Of a DNA stretch of 64,000 nt, positions 47,601 through 57,773 are shown piece after piece; within the stretch, counting starts at the first letter, position 1, and each line of letters starts with the position of its first letter. Position numbers and translations under genes: made by a program. The DNA is taken from assembly GCF_036417845.1 (NCBI RefSeq), contig NC_089981.1:25006001-25070000 (forward strand), written 5' to 3'. The notes under the pieces are model-generated. The model was given only the letters and a program-made list of their open reading frames with translations, made no database searches and had not been told where the DNA came from. This stretch comes from Apteryx mantelli. Lineage: Eukaryota; Chordata; Aves; Apterygiformes; Apterygidae.

Positions 47601-50600
47601 TCCCACTCATCACCCATGTAGTTGTACATCATTTTCATTGAATCCACTCTCTCTCTTTAAGGGTGGAAACAGGTTAGGTCAAGTTGCTCTTACTTATACA
47701 GCATAGTTTGTAAATAGGTAATTTAGTGACTGAATATTTACAGCATGACTAGCTGCTGCTCTATTTTGAAAGGAAATAAAGTCTCTCTATATATTTTCTA
47801 CAGCAGTGGAAGTTCACTGGTACTTCTTTGGAAAGAACAATACATTGGTGCCCAAAGGCCTGGTCTCAGGACTGAATCAGTGTAACTCTCCTTAGCAAAT
47901 ACTTTTGCTGAATCTGCACACTTGGAGTACTCATGGTATGTTGTTATTGCAGCTCAGGTTTGGGACAATTATTTCAAAGCTAAGTGTCACCATACAGTGA
48001 TTTGTGATCACATTAGTCTACTGAACTTTTATTCAAAATAAGGAGATGTTATATTTGCCTATTCCTATACTACAACGTTTTGATCAGGTTTTCTGTCATG
48101 TTCCTTCATCAGCTTCTACGAATATACGAAGCGCTGCAAATCTGGCCAGGGCGTAGGGGAAGGCACAACCCAACAAAACCCAATGGGTGATTCAGATATC
48201 TGAGCCACTTATGGACCTTAAAAAAAAAGAGAAGAGTTTAAGGTGATGTTTTTAACAGATCTTGCAAAATTTTTTTTTCTTTCAGTCTTCAAATATTTGT
48301 GAAATAACTAAAATGCACTTTAGTTATTTCAAGTGTCTAACTAGTAGGTTAGACAACAGCTCTGCATAGGGTGAGTAGGACTTGTGTTGGGTGTGAGACA
48401 AGGCAGGCAGCAGGGAAAAGAATGTGTTGTGTGCTCAGAGGGGAATTTGGATGCTTTTTTTAGATTCTCATTAAGCCTTTTTTTAAACAGCCTGGTGTTA
48501 TGTCTTATTGACTATAAGAGTGAGAATGTAGCTCATTTCTACTTTGCTGTACTATTAGGAATTAAACTTCTAAGTAGAGAGGCTAAAAACAAATGTGGCA
48601 GTAAGTCACTGACAAGCAAAGCTTCTCATGCTGTGTGTTGAAATCTAGAATTAAAATTAATTCTAGAATTGTTTTTGACTACAGAAGGCAAGGGAGAAAC
48701 TAGCTTTAAAAGTAGAACATGTGCCAGCAGCCAAGCTTAACTCGGTAAACCCTTTCCAGGGACATGCTCCTGAACTGGCATGCACTGAGCCCAGAACCTC
48801 AACCTGTTGTTCTTGAGGAGAATATTGTCTGTCTTATGGGACAGTCTAGGACCAGGAAGTTAAATTGTAAGGTCCCGGTCTGTGGCTTACAACAAGAAAC
48901 TAGAGGCAGAAGACCCAGTCACTTTTGTCTGCTATATCATAAGAAATAATCTTATGAACAAATAATCTTGTATCCAGAAAGCAAGGAGAGCTACAACATC
49001 AGTGTGTGGGAAACTTGTAGCCAGCATTCACTGGGGAAAAAAAGCATGAAGCAGCAAAGAGGACTACTTGGATCAAGACATCATTTGGAGACAGTTTGAA
49101 GTAAAAGCTAGCACTTCGCTTAATTTTTCCTACTTTCAAAATATTCTGGCAACAGGCACTGGAATGTTTGCAAGGAAGTGCTGGAAAGGCCAGCTGCAGT
49201 GGATACATGCAACTAATGAATACATCAGGCCCTTGTTAGCATCCGGCCCTGTATGAATCACAGCCTGTTGTATCTTGGGAACACACCCTGCCAGAGGTGT
49301 GCAACAAGACAAATCAGAGCTGTGTAAGAGGTACAATTAAGCAATATTTTAGTTGCTTGCACAAAGCTTTGTGAGGTTAAACACTTGAACCATTATACTT
49401 ACCAGACCTTTCTCTGCATCTCTACTTTTTGAAGCAGCTGGAAAATAAGATAAGTGTATCAGTAACTTACAGAAATTGCAGCAAGTTGCCTGGCTGAATT
49501 TGTACAAGTTTTACAACATGAATCAGAGTTAATACAACCAATTTAATTTTCTTGAACTGTATCACAACAGTACTATCCTCAGCTTCCACTAATAGCATGC
49601 AAACATTGTTCCCTCATACAGAGGACAGATAGATGGTTTTACTTAATAAAATATAGACCTCAAGATGCTGTTCAGCTTTTAAGCCTCTCTCCCCCCTCCC
49701 CCCCAAAAAAGAGAGAGAACCCTATGATTCCTAATGCATTCATGGGATATTACAATTTGTGCCTGCTTTTGTATTGCTTTTACTGCAGCACAATCAATAA
49801 GCCAAGTTCTGAACAAAGTTTATTGTTCAAGATTTAGAACTATTTTCAATATTATTCTTGTCTAACTAAACTAGTTGCAAAGATACTTTATTATACAGTA
49901 ATGGAAAGAAAAGGTTCTCCCTCCCCCCCCCCCCCCAAAGAAAATATGTCTATCTTCTACAACTAAATGCAGTGAATTCACACAAGACTTATCAGCTTGG
50001 TTAACATTCGTGTTTAAGAGGTTGAAGTGAAGCCAAGGAAGTGATTTTAAAGGAAAAAGGAGAAAAACCCTCCACAGACAAATACATCAAGTGAAATAAA
50101 TCAATGATCTAACTAGTTGCTGCTTCTTGCCCCATTCCTCTGAACTTGCAGATATTTTTCCTCAGTGTTTTTAGCTTGTGTTTTACCAACAAAATTCAAG
50201 TAGGTAGAATTCCTTTAAAGGACCTTAAGCTAATCTTACTTTGAAGCTAAGGCATCTGTTCAGTGAAGTAAGCAATCTCATAGTCAAGCTTTACATATTT
50301 CATTTACTGAACATAATTAGTCTCCATCTTATTTCAGTTAAAGAGGTTCCCTATAAAGCAACACAAAAGATGGGGTAGCCTCAGTGCATGCCTTGTCTAG
50401 TTTGGAAAGTTTATGGATAGTAAAGACAATTACCTTTATCACTCTTCAGCTTTCTAAATATGAAAAAGAACAGCAGCAAAATGAAAAAGACAGAAGCAGC
50501 TACAATAACCCAAATAAAAGATGCATTTCCTGCAAAAGAAAGGAATAAAAATGAATGCTTGAAGCACTGAAGCAGTCCACAAACAGCAATCCACAAGTAT

Positions 50601-53600
50601 TCTGAAGTGCAAGAGTGATAGTCTTAACTCTTGCTCTAGAGAGCGATCTAGATTCTGCTCTAGTGTAACAACCCAGCTTCTGTCCCAGGAAAGTCACTGT
50701 GACTGTTAGCCAACCTGAACATGTAAATACTGGTTCACATCACACACCGCTGTCCCAACAGCAGTTAGGGCTTCTATATAGAGCTGCAGTACAACTTCTA
50801 CACGGCTTTCAGAAGAAAAGCACAGAAAAAGGAAACAAGCATGCAAAAAGATGGAAAAGAGATTCATTTGTTAAATTATCATTAATGCAAATTTCTTCCC
50901 CTCTGGTCTGACAGGAGCTACCCACCGGCAGGGTGAGTACTTCTCTTTGTGGGTACTTCTCAGACCAAGATGAAACATGGAAGAAGCCATTTTACTATCT
51001 GTAACTTTAAATAGCATCACTTGTTACAACTTTGACAACCCCGGCGATACATGTAACGCTTTTCCCACCAAGGCATTCTTTTGCTTGTGGCAAAGCTTAA
51101 GCTAGTAGGATGGTTTGTCGCTACAGCCCCTTTAATAACTTGTCTTCAGCAAATAATTTCCAGATTGAAATAGAGAAGCTCTTTAAATAAGTCACAGCAG
51201 TTCAAGCCTCTATTTTACAGGCTGCTTCTTTGTCATTCACTGGAAGGCAGGGGTCAAACAGACCAAGCTGAGAGGTAGTTATGTACCAGACCTTGACCAG
51301 GTAAACCACATCCGAGGTCCATCGTAGCATTGCAATTCTGAACAATTTCTTTTCCTTCTGGACACCTGAAGCAGATAAGACACAGTTGTATCTACATTTC
51401 CAAAAAAGATATGCAGTTCTGCTCAGGCCTGTTTTCAGGTAGAGCTTAGAAACACAAACAAAACATGCATAAAATGGTATTTTGTTAGAAGTGCATCTTT
51501 AAACAACTTAAGATACTACAAGATTAAGCAGCAGCAAAGCAAGTTAAAAATTTACATATGTTAGCCTCTAAGCGGGGGGGGGGGGCAGTAGTTGCATTAT
51601 TCAAGCATAGTTTCCTTTAACAGGTGGTTCTGCCTCATGAAGTTTTGGGTTGGCTGCTACTGAAAGCTACTGGAAAGCTCATTAAAGTGTGTATGTGGGG
51701 AAAGTACAAATCTAAAGACATGACAAACATGTAAGCATACAGCAATAAGCAACAAGCATAACAGTACCAAAATCCATATCTTTCTAGGTCTCAACCTTGT
51801 ATACTCTAAAACCTAAAAGCATGAATAATGCCATTGGCTTTAGAGAATTATTCACAGGTTAATAATGTATTAGGTACAGCATGGATGGGCCCTAGTTTTC
51901 ATGTTTACTGAAACAGTTGCTTATATTCATTATTGCACTTACTTTGTACTGCATCTCTGACATATTTCACAGCCCTCAGCAGGGCAGAAGTACCCTTGTT
52001 TGCATTGACATTCAGTATCATGCGTCAGAGTGCAGGTCCTCAAAGTTATTTGATCTAAAAATAAAATATAAGTTACCAAAAAATAAAAGTTGCAGCTCTT
52101 CATAATTGTGCATAAATTATACCCTGGTCATAAGGGCAGTTTATTTTTTCAGTGTTCTCAACAACTGGAAGTGCAGAAACCAGAGGATCAGGCTTCCCAC
52201 ATTAAACAAGGTGTACAGGAGTTAAGATACCAAAGTTTTGTTCAGTACCGTCTTTGCACTGCTTGCATGGCAAGCATTCTTCCAAGCCATTTGCATGAGC
52301 AGTATAGTCTTCTCCTTCAGTGCAAGAGGCGCATCTTCCTCTCACATGTGAAGCATTGCAGTGCTGAGCAACGTAAGTACCTGTGGAAGAGGAAAACCAG
52401 CAGCAGCAGCCTCAAGCGATCATTTAACATGTGAAGGAGCCTAACAGGTTGTTACAACAAAGTAATTTTGGTCTAAGTTCATTCAACTCCTCCTCCTCGC
52501 AAAGGAATGGTGCTCTGTGTGAATTGATTGGCACAATACCATCAGGAGGCATGTTCTGAGCTTGCAGCTCAGACATGAGCAGTGCTGACCAAAACAGCCA
52601 GCCTGGCCTTTGCAGGGATGCACAGAGCTTCCTAGGGACTCGAGAGAACCGAGTTGTGTGTTGCAGCTTGGAGAGCCACCAAGGTGTCCCACATGGAGCC
52701 TCCTTGCCTGAGGGGGCAGAATGGGCACAGGGAGGATTGCTTACAAGAGTGTTCAGTTTGAGGTCTCTTTAAATATGACCCATAGCCCTGTGATACTATC
52801 CAAGAGCAGGGTGCTTCTTGGCACGAGTCTACGTTAACTCTGCACACATCAAATCAGGCGGGATCAGAGCCAAAATGAAGTTTTCTATGCCAGTACAGAA
52901 ATATCAGAATTCCCCAGGGCCTGCTCTTCGTGCTCACTAACTGCCATTACAAACCGCCTTTGAACACTTCATCCTCAACAGCCAGCAGAGGTTATGACGC
53001 ACTGCCAAGGCGCCTCTCCCAGTCATCTGCTGTTGCGCAAGGGACTCTTGCTTCAAAATGGAGCCCAGCCTTAACAGCACCAGAAAGCCAGCACAGCTTC
53101 AGACAAGCTTAAGTTTTCACCATATACAATGTAAAAAAGCAATAACGACACAATCATCTCAAAGGAGGGAAAACAAAACGAAACAACTCTTATCAGACTA
53201 TAACTGTCTGAAGCATTACCTGCTGGACAAGATTTGCAGCAGTAACCTTCATGCCAGTATTCTCCCTCATCACACTCCTCTGCTCTATTTCCAGGGATCA
53301 TCAACAGTGTAACCTACAGCAAAGACAGACAAGTGTTTTACAAGTGTTTTCCAGTGACTCATCTTCCCCCAACATGATACCATCTCAGAGAGATGTTCCT
53401 GCAAAGACTTGAAAACGTTCAGATGTTCATAGGAAGCCACAAAGGAAACCCAAACTAATTTCTGCTAAGTATTCAACACAGAAGTAATTACAATCACAAA
53501 GGATGGGTTAGAGCAGCAGGATGCAGTCTAAGAGAAGCAGCAAAATAATTTTAGGAAGCCACTGCCACTGACCCCCAACTCCACTTACTTTAAATCAAAT

Positions 53601-53888
53601 CTCCCCTCCCCCTCCCGTTAATAATTCACCATAAGTGAACTTCAGAGGCATTGCTATTAAGTAAGGTTTCTGCCTTGCATAAGCAAGGCCTGCAAGGTGT
53701 TCTCGCTTTTCTTTCTCCCAATCTTTTTAATTCGGAAGGGTCAGTGTTAGTCTTCCTTCAGCAAAATGGAGGAAACGCCCAACAGTCTTCAGAGAACATT
53801 TATTGCTGGCTTTAATATCCTAATCAGAAAAAGGCAAGTTGAGTCATGAACAAAAATAACTTATGTAGCCACAGGAGCATTAAGTAGG

Positions 53889-53919
<31 letters not shown>

Positions 53920-54798
53920 AGGAAGCTGTAGAAATCTCCATGCCTCCTAGTAAACTTCCAGGAAAGGAACATGAAGCAGCAATGAGAATCAGATGACCAG
54001 CCTGTAATGCACCTGGGGCTGCAGTGCTCCACATAAGGCAAGCACAAAGATCCCAAATGCAGCAGGTTTCAGGCCACAACTACAAATCAATTAGAATTAA
54101 AAACACATACATACAAAACACGGTGGAAAAACAAAGGCAGGGACGAGAGGAAGGGAAAAAAGCAGAGCTCCACATCTGCCTAATAAGCGGCTAATCGCTC
54201 TCGGCAGGGAATTTCAGAGTTGAAAGCCAGATACACGTATTCTCCCCTCCGCGCTTCCGACGCGATCTCTGCCCGATCTCTTTTCAGGGGACCGAAAGTC
54301 TTTTCTTATAATCGCGTGGTTTCCTAAGCCACAGCTTTTGCAATTAGATAATTGGAGTCCTATTAAAGAACTCACTCCCGACCTGTAATTTTAATTTTCA
54401 CGAGGAAAGAAAAAACAGCGAAAAAGAAACCAAGAAAACCCCAGCACGGTAGCTGCTGCTCCTACGTGAGCCCGCGGAGTCACCGTGCCCCGTTGCAGGA
54501 CTCGGGGCCGCGTTTCCCTCCCGCACGCCGCGGGGCCGCTCCGCTGGGCTTCCTCGCCCCTTTGAGACTCAGGGCGGGGAGCGCTGGTGACCGGGGACCC
54601 CCGAAACCTCAGGGAGCGGGAACAAAGGCGCCGCCGCCGCCGCCTCGCCCCGCGGTCGGAAGCGCGCCGAGCCCCGGTGCCAAACGCCGCCGCCGCCCGC
54701 CCGAGGGAGGGAGGGAGACCCCCCTGCCCGGCCCGCCCCGGCCCCGGCCCCGCACTCACCGCGACCAGCGGCAGCAGCAGCGCCGCGCCGGCTCCCAT
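44395..54798 (-). CDS. TNFRSF23: Death-domain TNF receptor (TRAIL-receptor-like), complete, 10 exons
   Basis: Ten exons join in phase to 1257 nt (418 residues plus TAA). It reads as a type I membrane receptor. Residues 1-24 are a signal peptide (leucine-rich core, ending NRA). Residues 27-145 are cysteine-rich repeats with N-glycosylation sequons in HCNASH and NCNATM. Residues 152-173 are one membrane span. Residues 181-320 form a Ser/Glu-rich cytoplasmic linker. Residues 321-405 are a death domain, with WAFINGVPPKKWRWLMR and a conserved second half (NYQMLLIWKNTLGEKQ). Family knowledge predicts binding of a TNF-family ligand and recruitment of FADD-type adaptors; this is not tested here. The gene sits between OSBPL5 and CARS1, where mouse has Tnfrsf22/23/26, so the symbol rests on position; TNFRSF26 or TRAIL-receptor-like would be alternative names. 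The start is in a CpG island and gives a proper signal peptide. Confidence 0.88.
45524..45572 (-). CDS. TNFRSF23: TNFRSF exon 9
   Basis: This 49-nt exon encodes residues 305-321, VKEPKYQILVKDLSQK, leading into the death domain. Its upstream flank carries the CARS1-derived insertion. Confidence 0.85.
45648..45899. repeat. Decayed copy of CARS1 intron 1 flanked by a direct repeat
   Basis: The core 45662-45880 matches 42975-43193 in the same orientation. It is bracketed by CTTTCACAACACATA (45648-45662) and CTTTCACAATACATA (45885-45899), 14 of 15 identical, which looks like a target-site duplication. No poly(A) tail or transposon end is visible. It lies in the TNFRSF gene intron between exons 8 and 9, its left edge within 80 bases of exon 9. 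Confidence 0.88.
46292..46627 (-). CDS. TNFRSF23: TNFRSF exon 8, Ser/Glu-rich cytoplasmic linker
   Basis: It encodes residues 193-304 (112 whole codons). The first two thirds is acidic and Ser/Asn-rich (ESEGSTESLILSEVETAANN and on), probably disordered; the last third is basic and aromatic (IERFWKRLKESSLSAKTR). The donor is GTG|GTAAGT. Confidence 0.9.
48300..48331. repeat. Perfect 13-bp hairpin
   Basis: TGAAATAACTAAA (48300-48312) and its exact reverse complement (48319-48331) with a 6-base loop, in a TNFRSF intron. Confidence 0.9.
48644..48667. repeat. 24-bp near-perfect palindrome
   Basis: TCTAGAATTAA and its reverse complement separated by two A, 310 bases from the hairpin at 48300. Confidence 0.9.
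49403..49437 (-). CDS. TNFRSF23: TNFRSF exon 7, short cytoplasmic exon
   Basis: This 35-nt exon encodes residues 181-192, AASKSRDAEKGL. The acceptor is CCAG|CT and the donor CTG|GTAAGT. It is supported by phase continuity on both sides. Confidence 0.82.
50434..50529 (-). CDS. TNFRSF23: TNFRSF exon 6, transmembrane segment
   Basis: It encodes residues 149-181: NASFIWVIVAASVFFILLLF, then FFIFRKLKSDK. A single span is followed by basic residues, the stop-transfer pattern of a type I membrane protein. Confidence 0.92.
51298..51365 (-). CDS. TNFRSF23: TNFRSF exon 5, membrane-proximal cysteine-rich segment
   Basis: It encodes residues 126-149, CPEGKEIVQNCNATMDLGCG and LPG. The donor CCTG|GTCAAG is weak, but it is the one that keeps phase with exon 6; a second GT a few bases downstream would not. 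Confidence 0.8.
51943..52054 (-). CDS. TNFRSF23: TNFRSF exon 4, cysteine-rich domain
   Basis: It encodes residues 89-126, with TCTLTHDTECQCKQGYFCPA and CEICQRCSTK. The TECQCKQGYFC block is diagnostic of TRAIL-receptor-like members. Confidence 0.91.
52249..52380 (-). CDS. TNFRSF23: TNFRSF exon 3, cysteine-rich domain
   Basis: It encodes residues 45-89, with GTYVAQHCNASHVRGRCASC and LEECLPCKQCKD. The spacing is typical of TNFR cysteine-rich repeats. Confidence 0.91.
53220..53313 (-). CDS. TNFRSF23: TNFRSF exon 2, first cysteine-rich segment
   Basis: It encodes residues 14-45: VTLLMIPGNRA (end of the signal peptide) and the start of the first cysteine-rich domain, GYCCKSCPA. Confidence 0.9.
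53889..53920. repeat. Poly(T)-poly(A) tract
   Basis: About 24 T followed directly by about 8 A in the first intron of the TNFRSF gene. It could fold as a short T-A hairpin. Confidence 0.85.
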
Positions 54799-54990
54799 GG
54801 CGGCGGCGGCGCCCCGACCCGCTCCGCGCTGGCTGCCGGCATCTCGCCGGGGCGGCGCCGCCGCCGCTTTATCCGCCCCGCCCGCCCCCGGCGCGCCCGC
54901 AGCGGCACCTGCGGCCCGGCCCCGGCGCCCCGGCCCCGGCGCCCCGCGCTGCTCCCTGGTTACGACCCGCGGGGGCAAAGGAGGGAAGGC
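54460..54990 (-). promoter_or_regulatory. TNFRSF23: TNFRSF gene CpG-island promoter
   Basis: This is a very GC-rich, CpG-dense block around exon 1, with no TATA box in a plausible position. The TSS is inferred upstream of 54798, at about 54810-54860. Broad, ubiquitous expression would be expected from such an island. Confidence 0.7.
54760..54798 (-). CDS. TNFRSF23: TNFRSF exon 1, signal peptide start
   Basis: It encodes MGAGAALLLPLVA. The donor is GCG|GTGAGT. It lies within the promoter CpG island and joins in phase 0 to a hydrophobic exon 2 start, completing the signal peptide. Confidence 0.87.
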
Positions 54991-56434
54991 GGATTTTCCC
55001 AAAAGCTCGCAGACCTAACCGGGATTTCTTTTCTTTAATCCCTAAAAGTGTTCCCAACTTTTTCAACACCAGCTATTGCTGCTGGATGAGTAACAGCGCT
55101 GCTGGCAGTGCTTTTCCTTCAAAAGGTTTCTCACCCCCCACATACACATAGAAACAGTCACATCCAGATGTTGAAATTGCCTTAAAACTTAAGGCACAAG
55201 GATGAATGGATTTTTTTTTCTGTCCGGATTATTTTTTAATTGCCTGCGGCAGTAGATGTTGGAAACTCCTCCGCTGCTGACGTGTAATTAGTTTATGTAG
55301 GTTAATAGTTTCATTCATCCAACTGCCCCTCTAGTGGTAAGGACATTCCTTTTACTTGACTGCAGGAACAAGTCGCAGTGAAACCCCTGTGGGTGCGTAT
55401 TGGTTGGTAAAATGGAAGCGATCCAGGGAATTTCAAGTATTCGCACAACACCTACTAACGCCTTCCTGTTCAACACTGCTTCTCTTTGGCTTAGTCTTCT
55501 TTTCTTTTCTTTTTTTTTTTAAGTAAATATCTTCTAAAACCTGAAATGTATTTGTACCCAGGAAATATAAATACCCCTACAGAAGAGGAGAGGGTCCTGT
55601 CACTAGCTCTAATACAGCGTCCCAAAGGGAAACCTGCATGACGAGGAAGGCTCTGCTGATGGAGGCCAGAGATGTGCTGACTTGCTGAACATTCAAAGGG
55701 AGATGACTTAGGCAGGAAATTAGCAGACATGTTTGCACATTAGGAGCAAACATTTTCAAGGTTCCTAAGTGACTTTGCATAGCCAGACGGATATTTTAAA
55801 TGGCTCTTTCATAGCCAAAGGCGAGAGGGACCCATTGTCACCCAGTTTTACATTGCATGTAGCACAGGTCAGGCTTTCCCAGAAATGAGTGACTAGGATG
55901 ATGTCCTCCAAAAAGACATCCCATCTCGACTGAATATGTCACAGACGATGAATCCTTTGTTTTCCTGGAACCTTTCTTCTGATAAGGAAATCAGTCTCAC
56001 TCTTTAGTATTTGTGATTTATTTATCACTCAAACCTCCAGATGCTGGTTCTTACCCTGTCTAATCATGTCAGAGAGTTGTACTTTTCTCTCCATGTGATT
56101 GCCTATTCACTATAATCAAATTATCTCCTTAATATTAAGGTTTTCTAAAGACAAGTCTGCAAATTTATGTACAAGACAGTCCTCAAAATCAAGGCAAATA
56201 CTTTTCTTTCTATTTTGCTGAAGTCACTGCAATTAAAAGATATGGTCAATTCAAGCCAGATGGGTATCAAAATACTAGTGCTGTTCTAAACTACTGTCTC
56301 CCTCTGAAGCTCTTGCAAGCCTATTCCTGTCGTTTTCCTTCTGAAAAGCATGGCCTAAGAGTTGACAGCTTGTAAAATGCTATAAAATATAAAACCATGT
56401 TCAAATACACAAATAATGTCTCAGATAAACTGTC
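54991..56434. other. Spacer between OSBPL5 3' end and TNFRSF promoter
   Basis: About 1.4 kb without recognisable exons. The rightmost part may still be OSBPL5 3' UTR if the more distal poly(A) signal is used. There is a T-rich tract near 55503-55520. Confidence 0.5.
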
Positions 56435-56453
56435 ATTGAAAGTTGTGTGTAGT

Positions 56454-56459
56454 TTTATT
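56454..56459 (-). terminator. OSBPL5: Candidate OSBPL5 poly(A) signal
   Basis: AATAAA on the minus strand about 1.2 kb past the stop. It gives a candidate 3' UTR of about 56435-57637. A second candidate lies near 56021-56026, so the true end is uncertain. Confidence 0.45.
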
Positions 56460-57637
56460 TCAACATATCAAGCACAAACAGGTTTCCCCTAATTGGGGAA
56501 TATGACGAGGAATGTAGTTAAAAATTTGGAAACATTTACATTGAAAGATAGCCCAGACTGGCACCACCACTAAGTATTTTAAGGCTGTATATATAGCAGT
56601 ACTTACCACTTGGAACTACTTCAGGCCAGAAAAGAAAGGCTTAGTATTGTCTGCTGTCTACATAAAATATTGCAAATCTTTAAAAAAAGTTGTAAAATAG
56701 GAAGACTATTAACAGAGTTGAACAATGCAGTGGCAAAACCCTTCCTCCTTCCTGACTTTTGACAATAAATGTGCCTATGATCGAACACACATACACCCAC
56801 ATTTGCTCCCACTCTTTTCACCTCTTTTGGGGCAATGATTCCTCTCTCCAATGCTAGTGTGTGATATTATAAAACAGCCATATAGCAAGTAATAACAATA
56901 AGAATAAGGAACCAGGTTTTACAAACAGGCATGTCTGACATTTCACTCCGTCAGCCTGGTCCAGGACATGAATCAGCTCTGTAAGAGAACAAGGAGCTTT
57001 TACCAAATACTTCCCATTTCCTAAAGAGGAACAGCTCTAGGAAATCGTGCATATTTACAATTCTTGTGGAATGGAAAACAAAACACATTCGGAGGTCCCA
57101 TTCTGTGTGTGCTGACAAAATAAATCATGGCCTAATATCCAGGGGGTGAATTTTTTGTACCAAGTGTTGCTCCCTCCCATAATTAAATGCAGCTGGACAG
57201 GCACCATGAACATCATTTTTTTTTACAGCTCCCCAGCTGCACTCCCAGCTCATATAAAACAGGCCTGTGTGACCCTTCCAAAATGCTGGGGTGTTTACCA
57301 TTTTTGGGGTATCAATACTGCTAGGTAATTATTAATTGCATCAGAAAATGACAAGACATAGAAAACAAATTGCACAATTAAAGCTACATTTGGCTTCAGC
57401 ATTAAGGCCCATACAGGTTAAGAGGTCCTTGAAGATGTACATGTAAAAGGCAAAAATGACATAATCCAGAGGAACAAAGTTTTGCAGGTTCCTAGGTCCC
57501 TTTTTCACCTCGTTTTTCAACTTGCTTCCACCTCTGCTGTGTTGGTTCTAAAGTGCTTTGGTGCCTCGCTGGGCTCCTTGCGCGAGTGGCCCCCCTCCTG
57601 CAGCCAGGAATCGTTATTGCTGCCAAACGTAGCGCTT

Positions 57638-57773
57638 TTATTTGAGGACATAATTAATGAACAGTTGGCATGTGAGAAAGATGCACAGGAGAAACCAGCA
57701 GCGCGAGTCCAGGAGGAAGCTTTCAGAAGAGCCCTTCCTGTGGAAGGGTTTTTTGTTCAGAGCACTGAGGTTT
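57638..57773 (-). CDS. OSBPL5: OSBPL5 last exon, ER membrane anchor
   Basis: It encodes NLSALNKKPFHRKGSSESF and LLDSRCWFLLCIFLTCQLF and INYVLK, then TAA (57638-57640). The acceptor is TTCCAG|AAA. The hydrophobic tail matches the ORP5 tail anchor. Confidence 0.95.

Noticed and set aside
54391-55038. Long open frames on both strands around 54.4-55.0 kb
   Set aside because: They are effects of the CpG island. Only the 13-codon exon 1 of the TNFRSF gene inside one of them fits splicing and a signal peptide.
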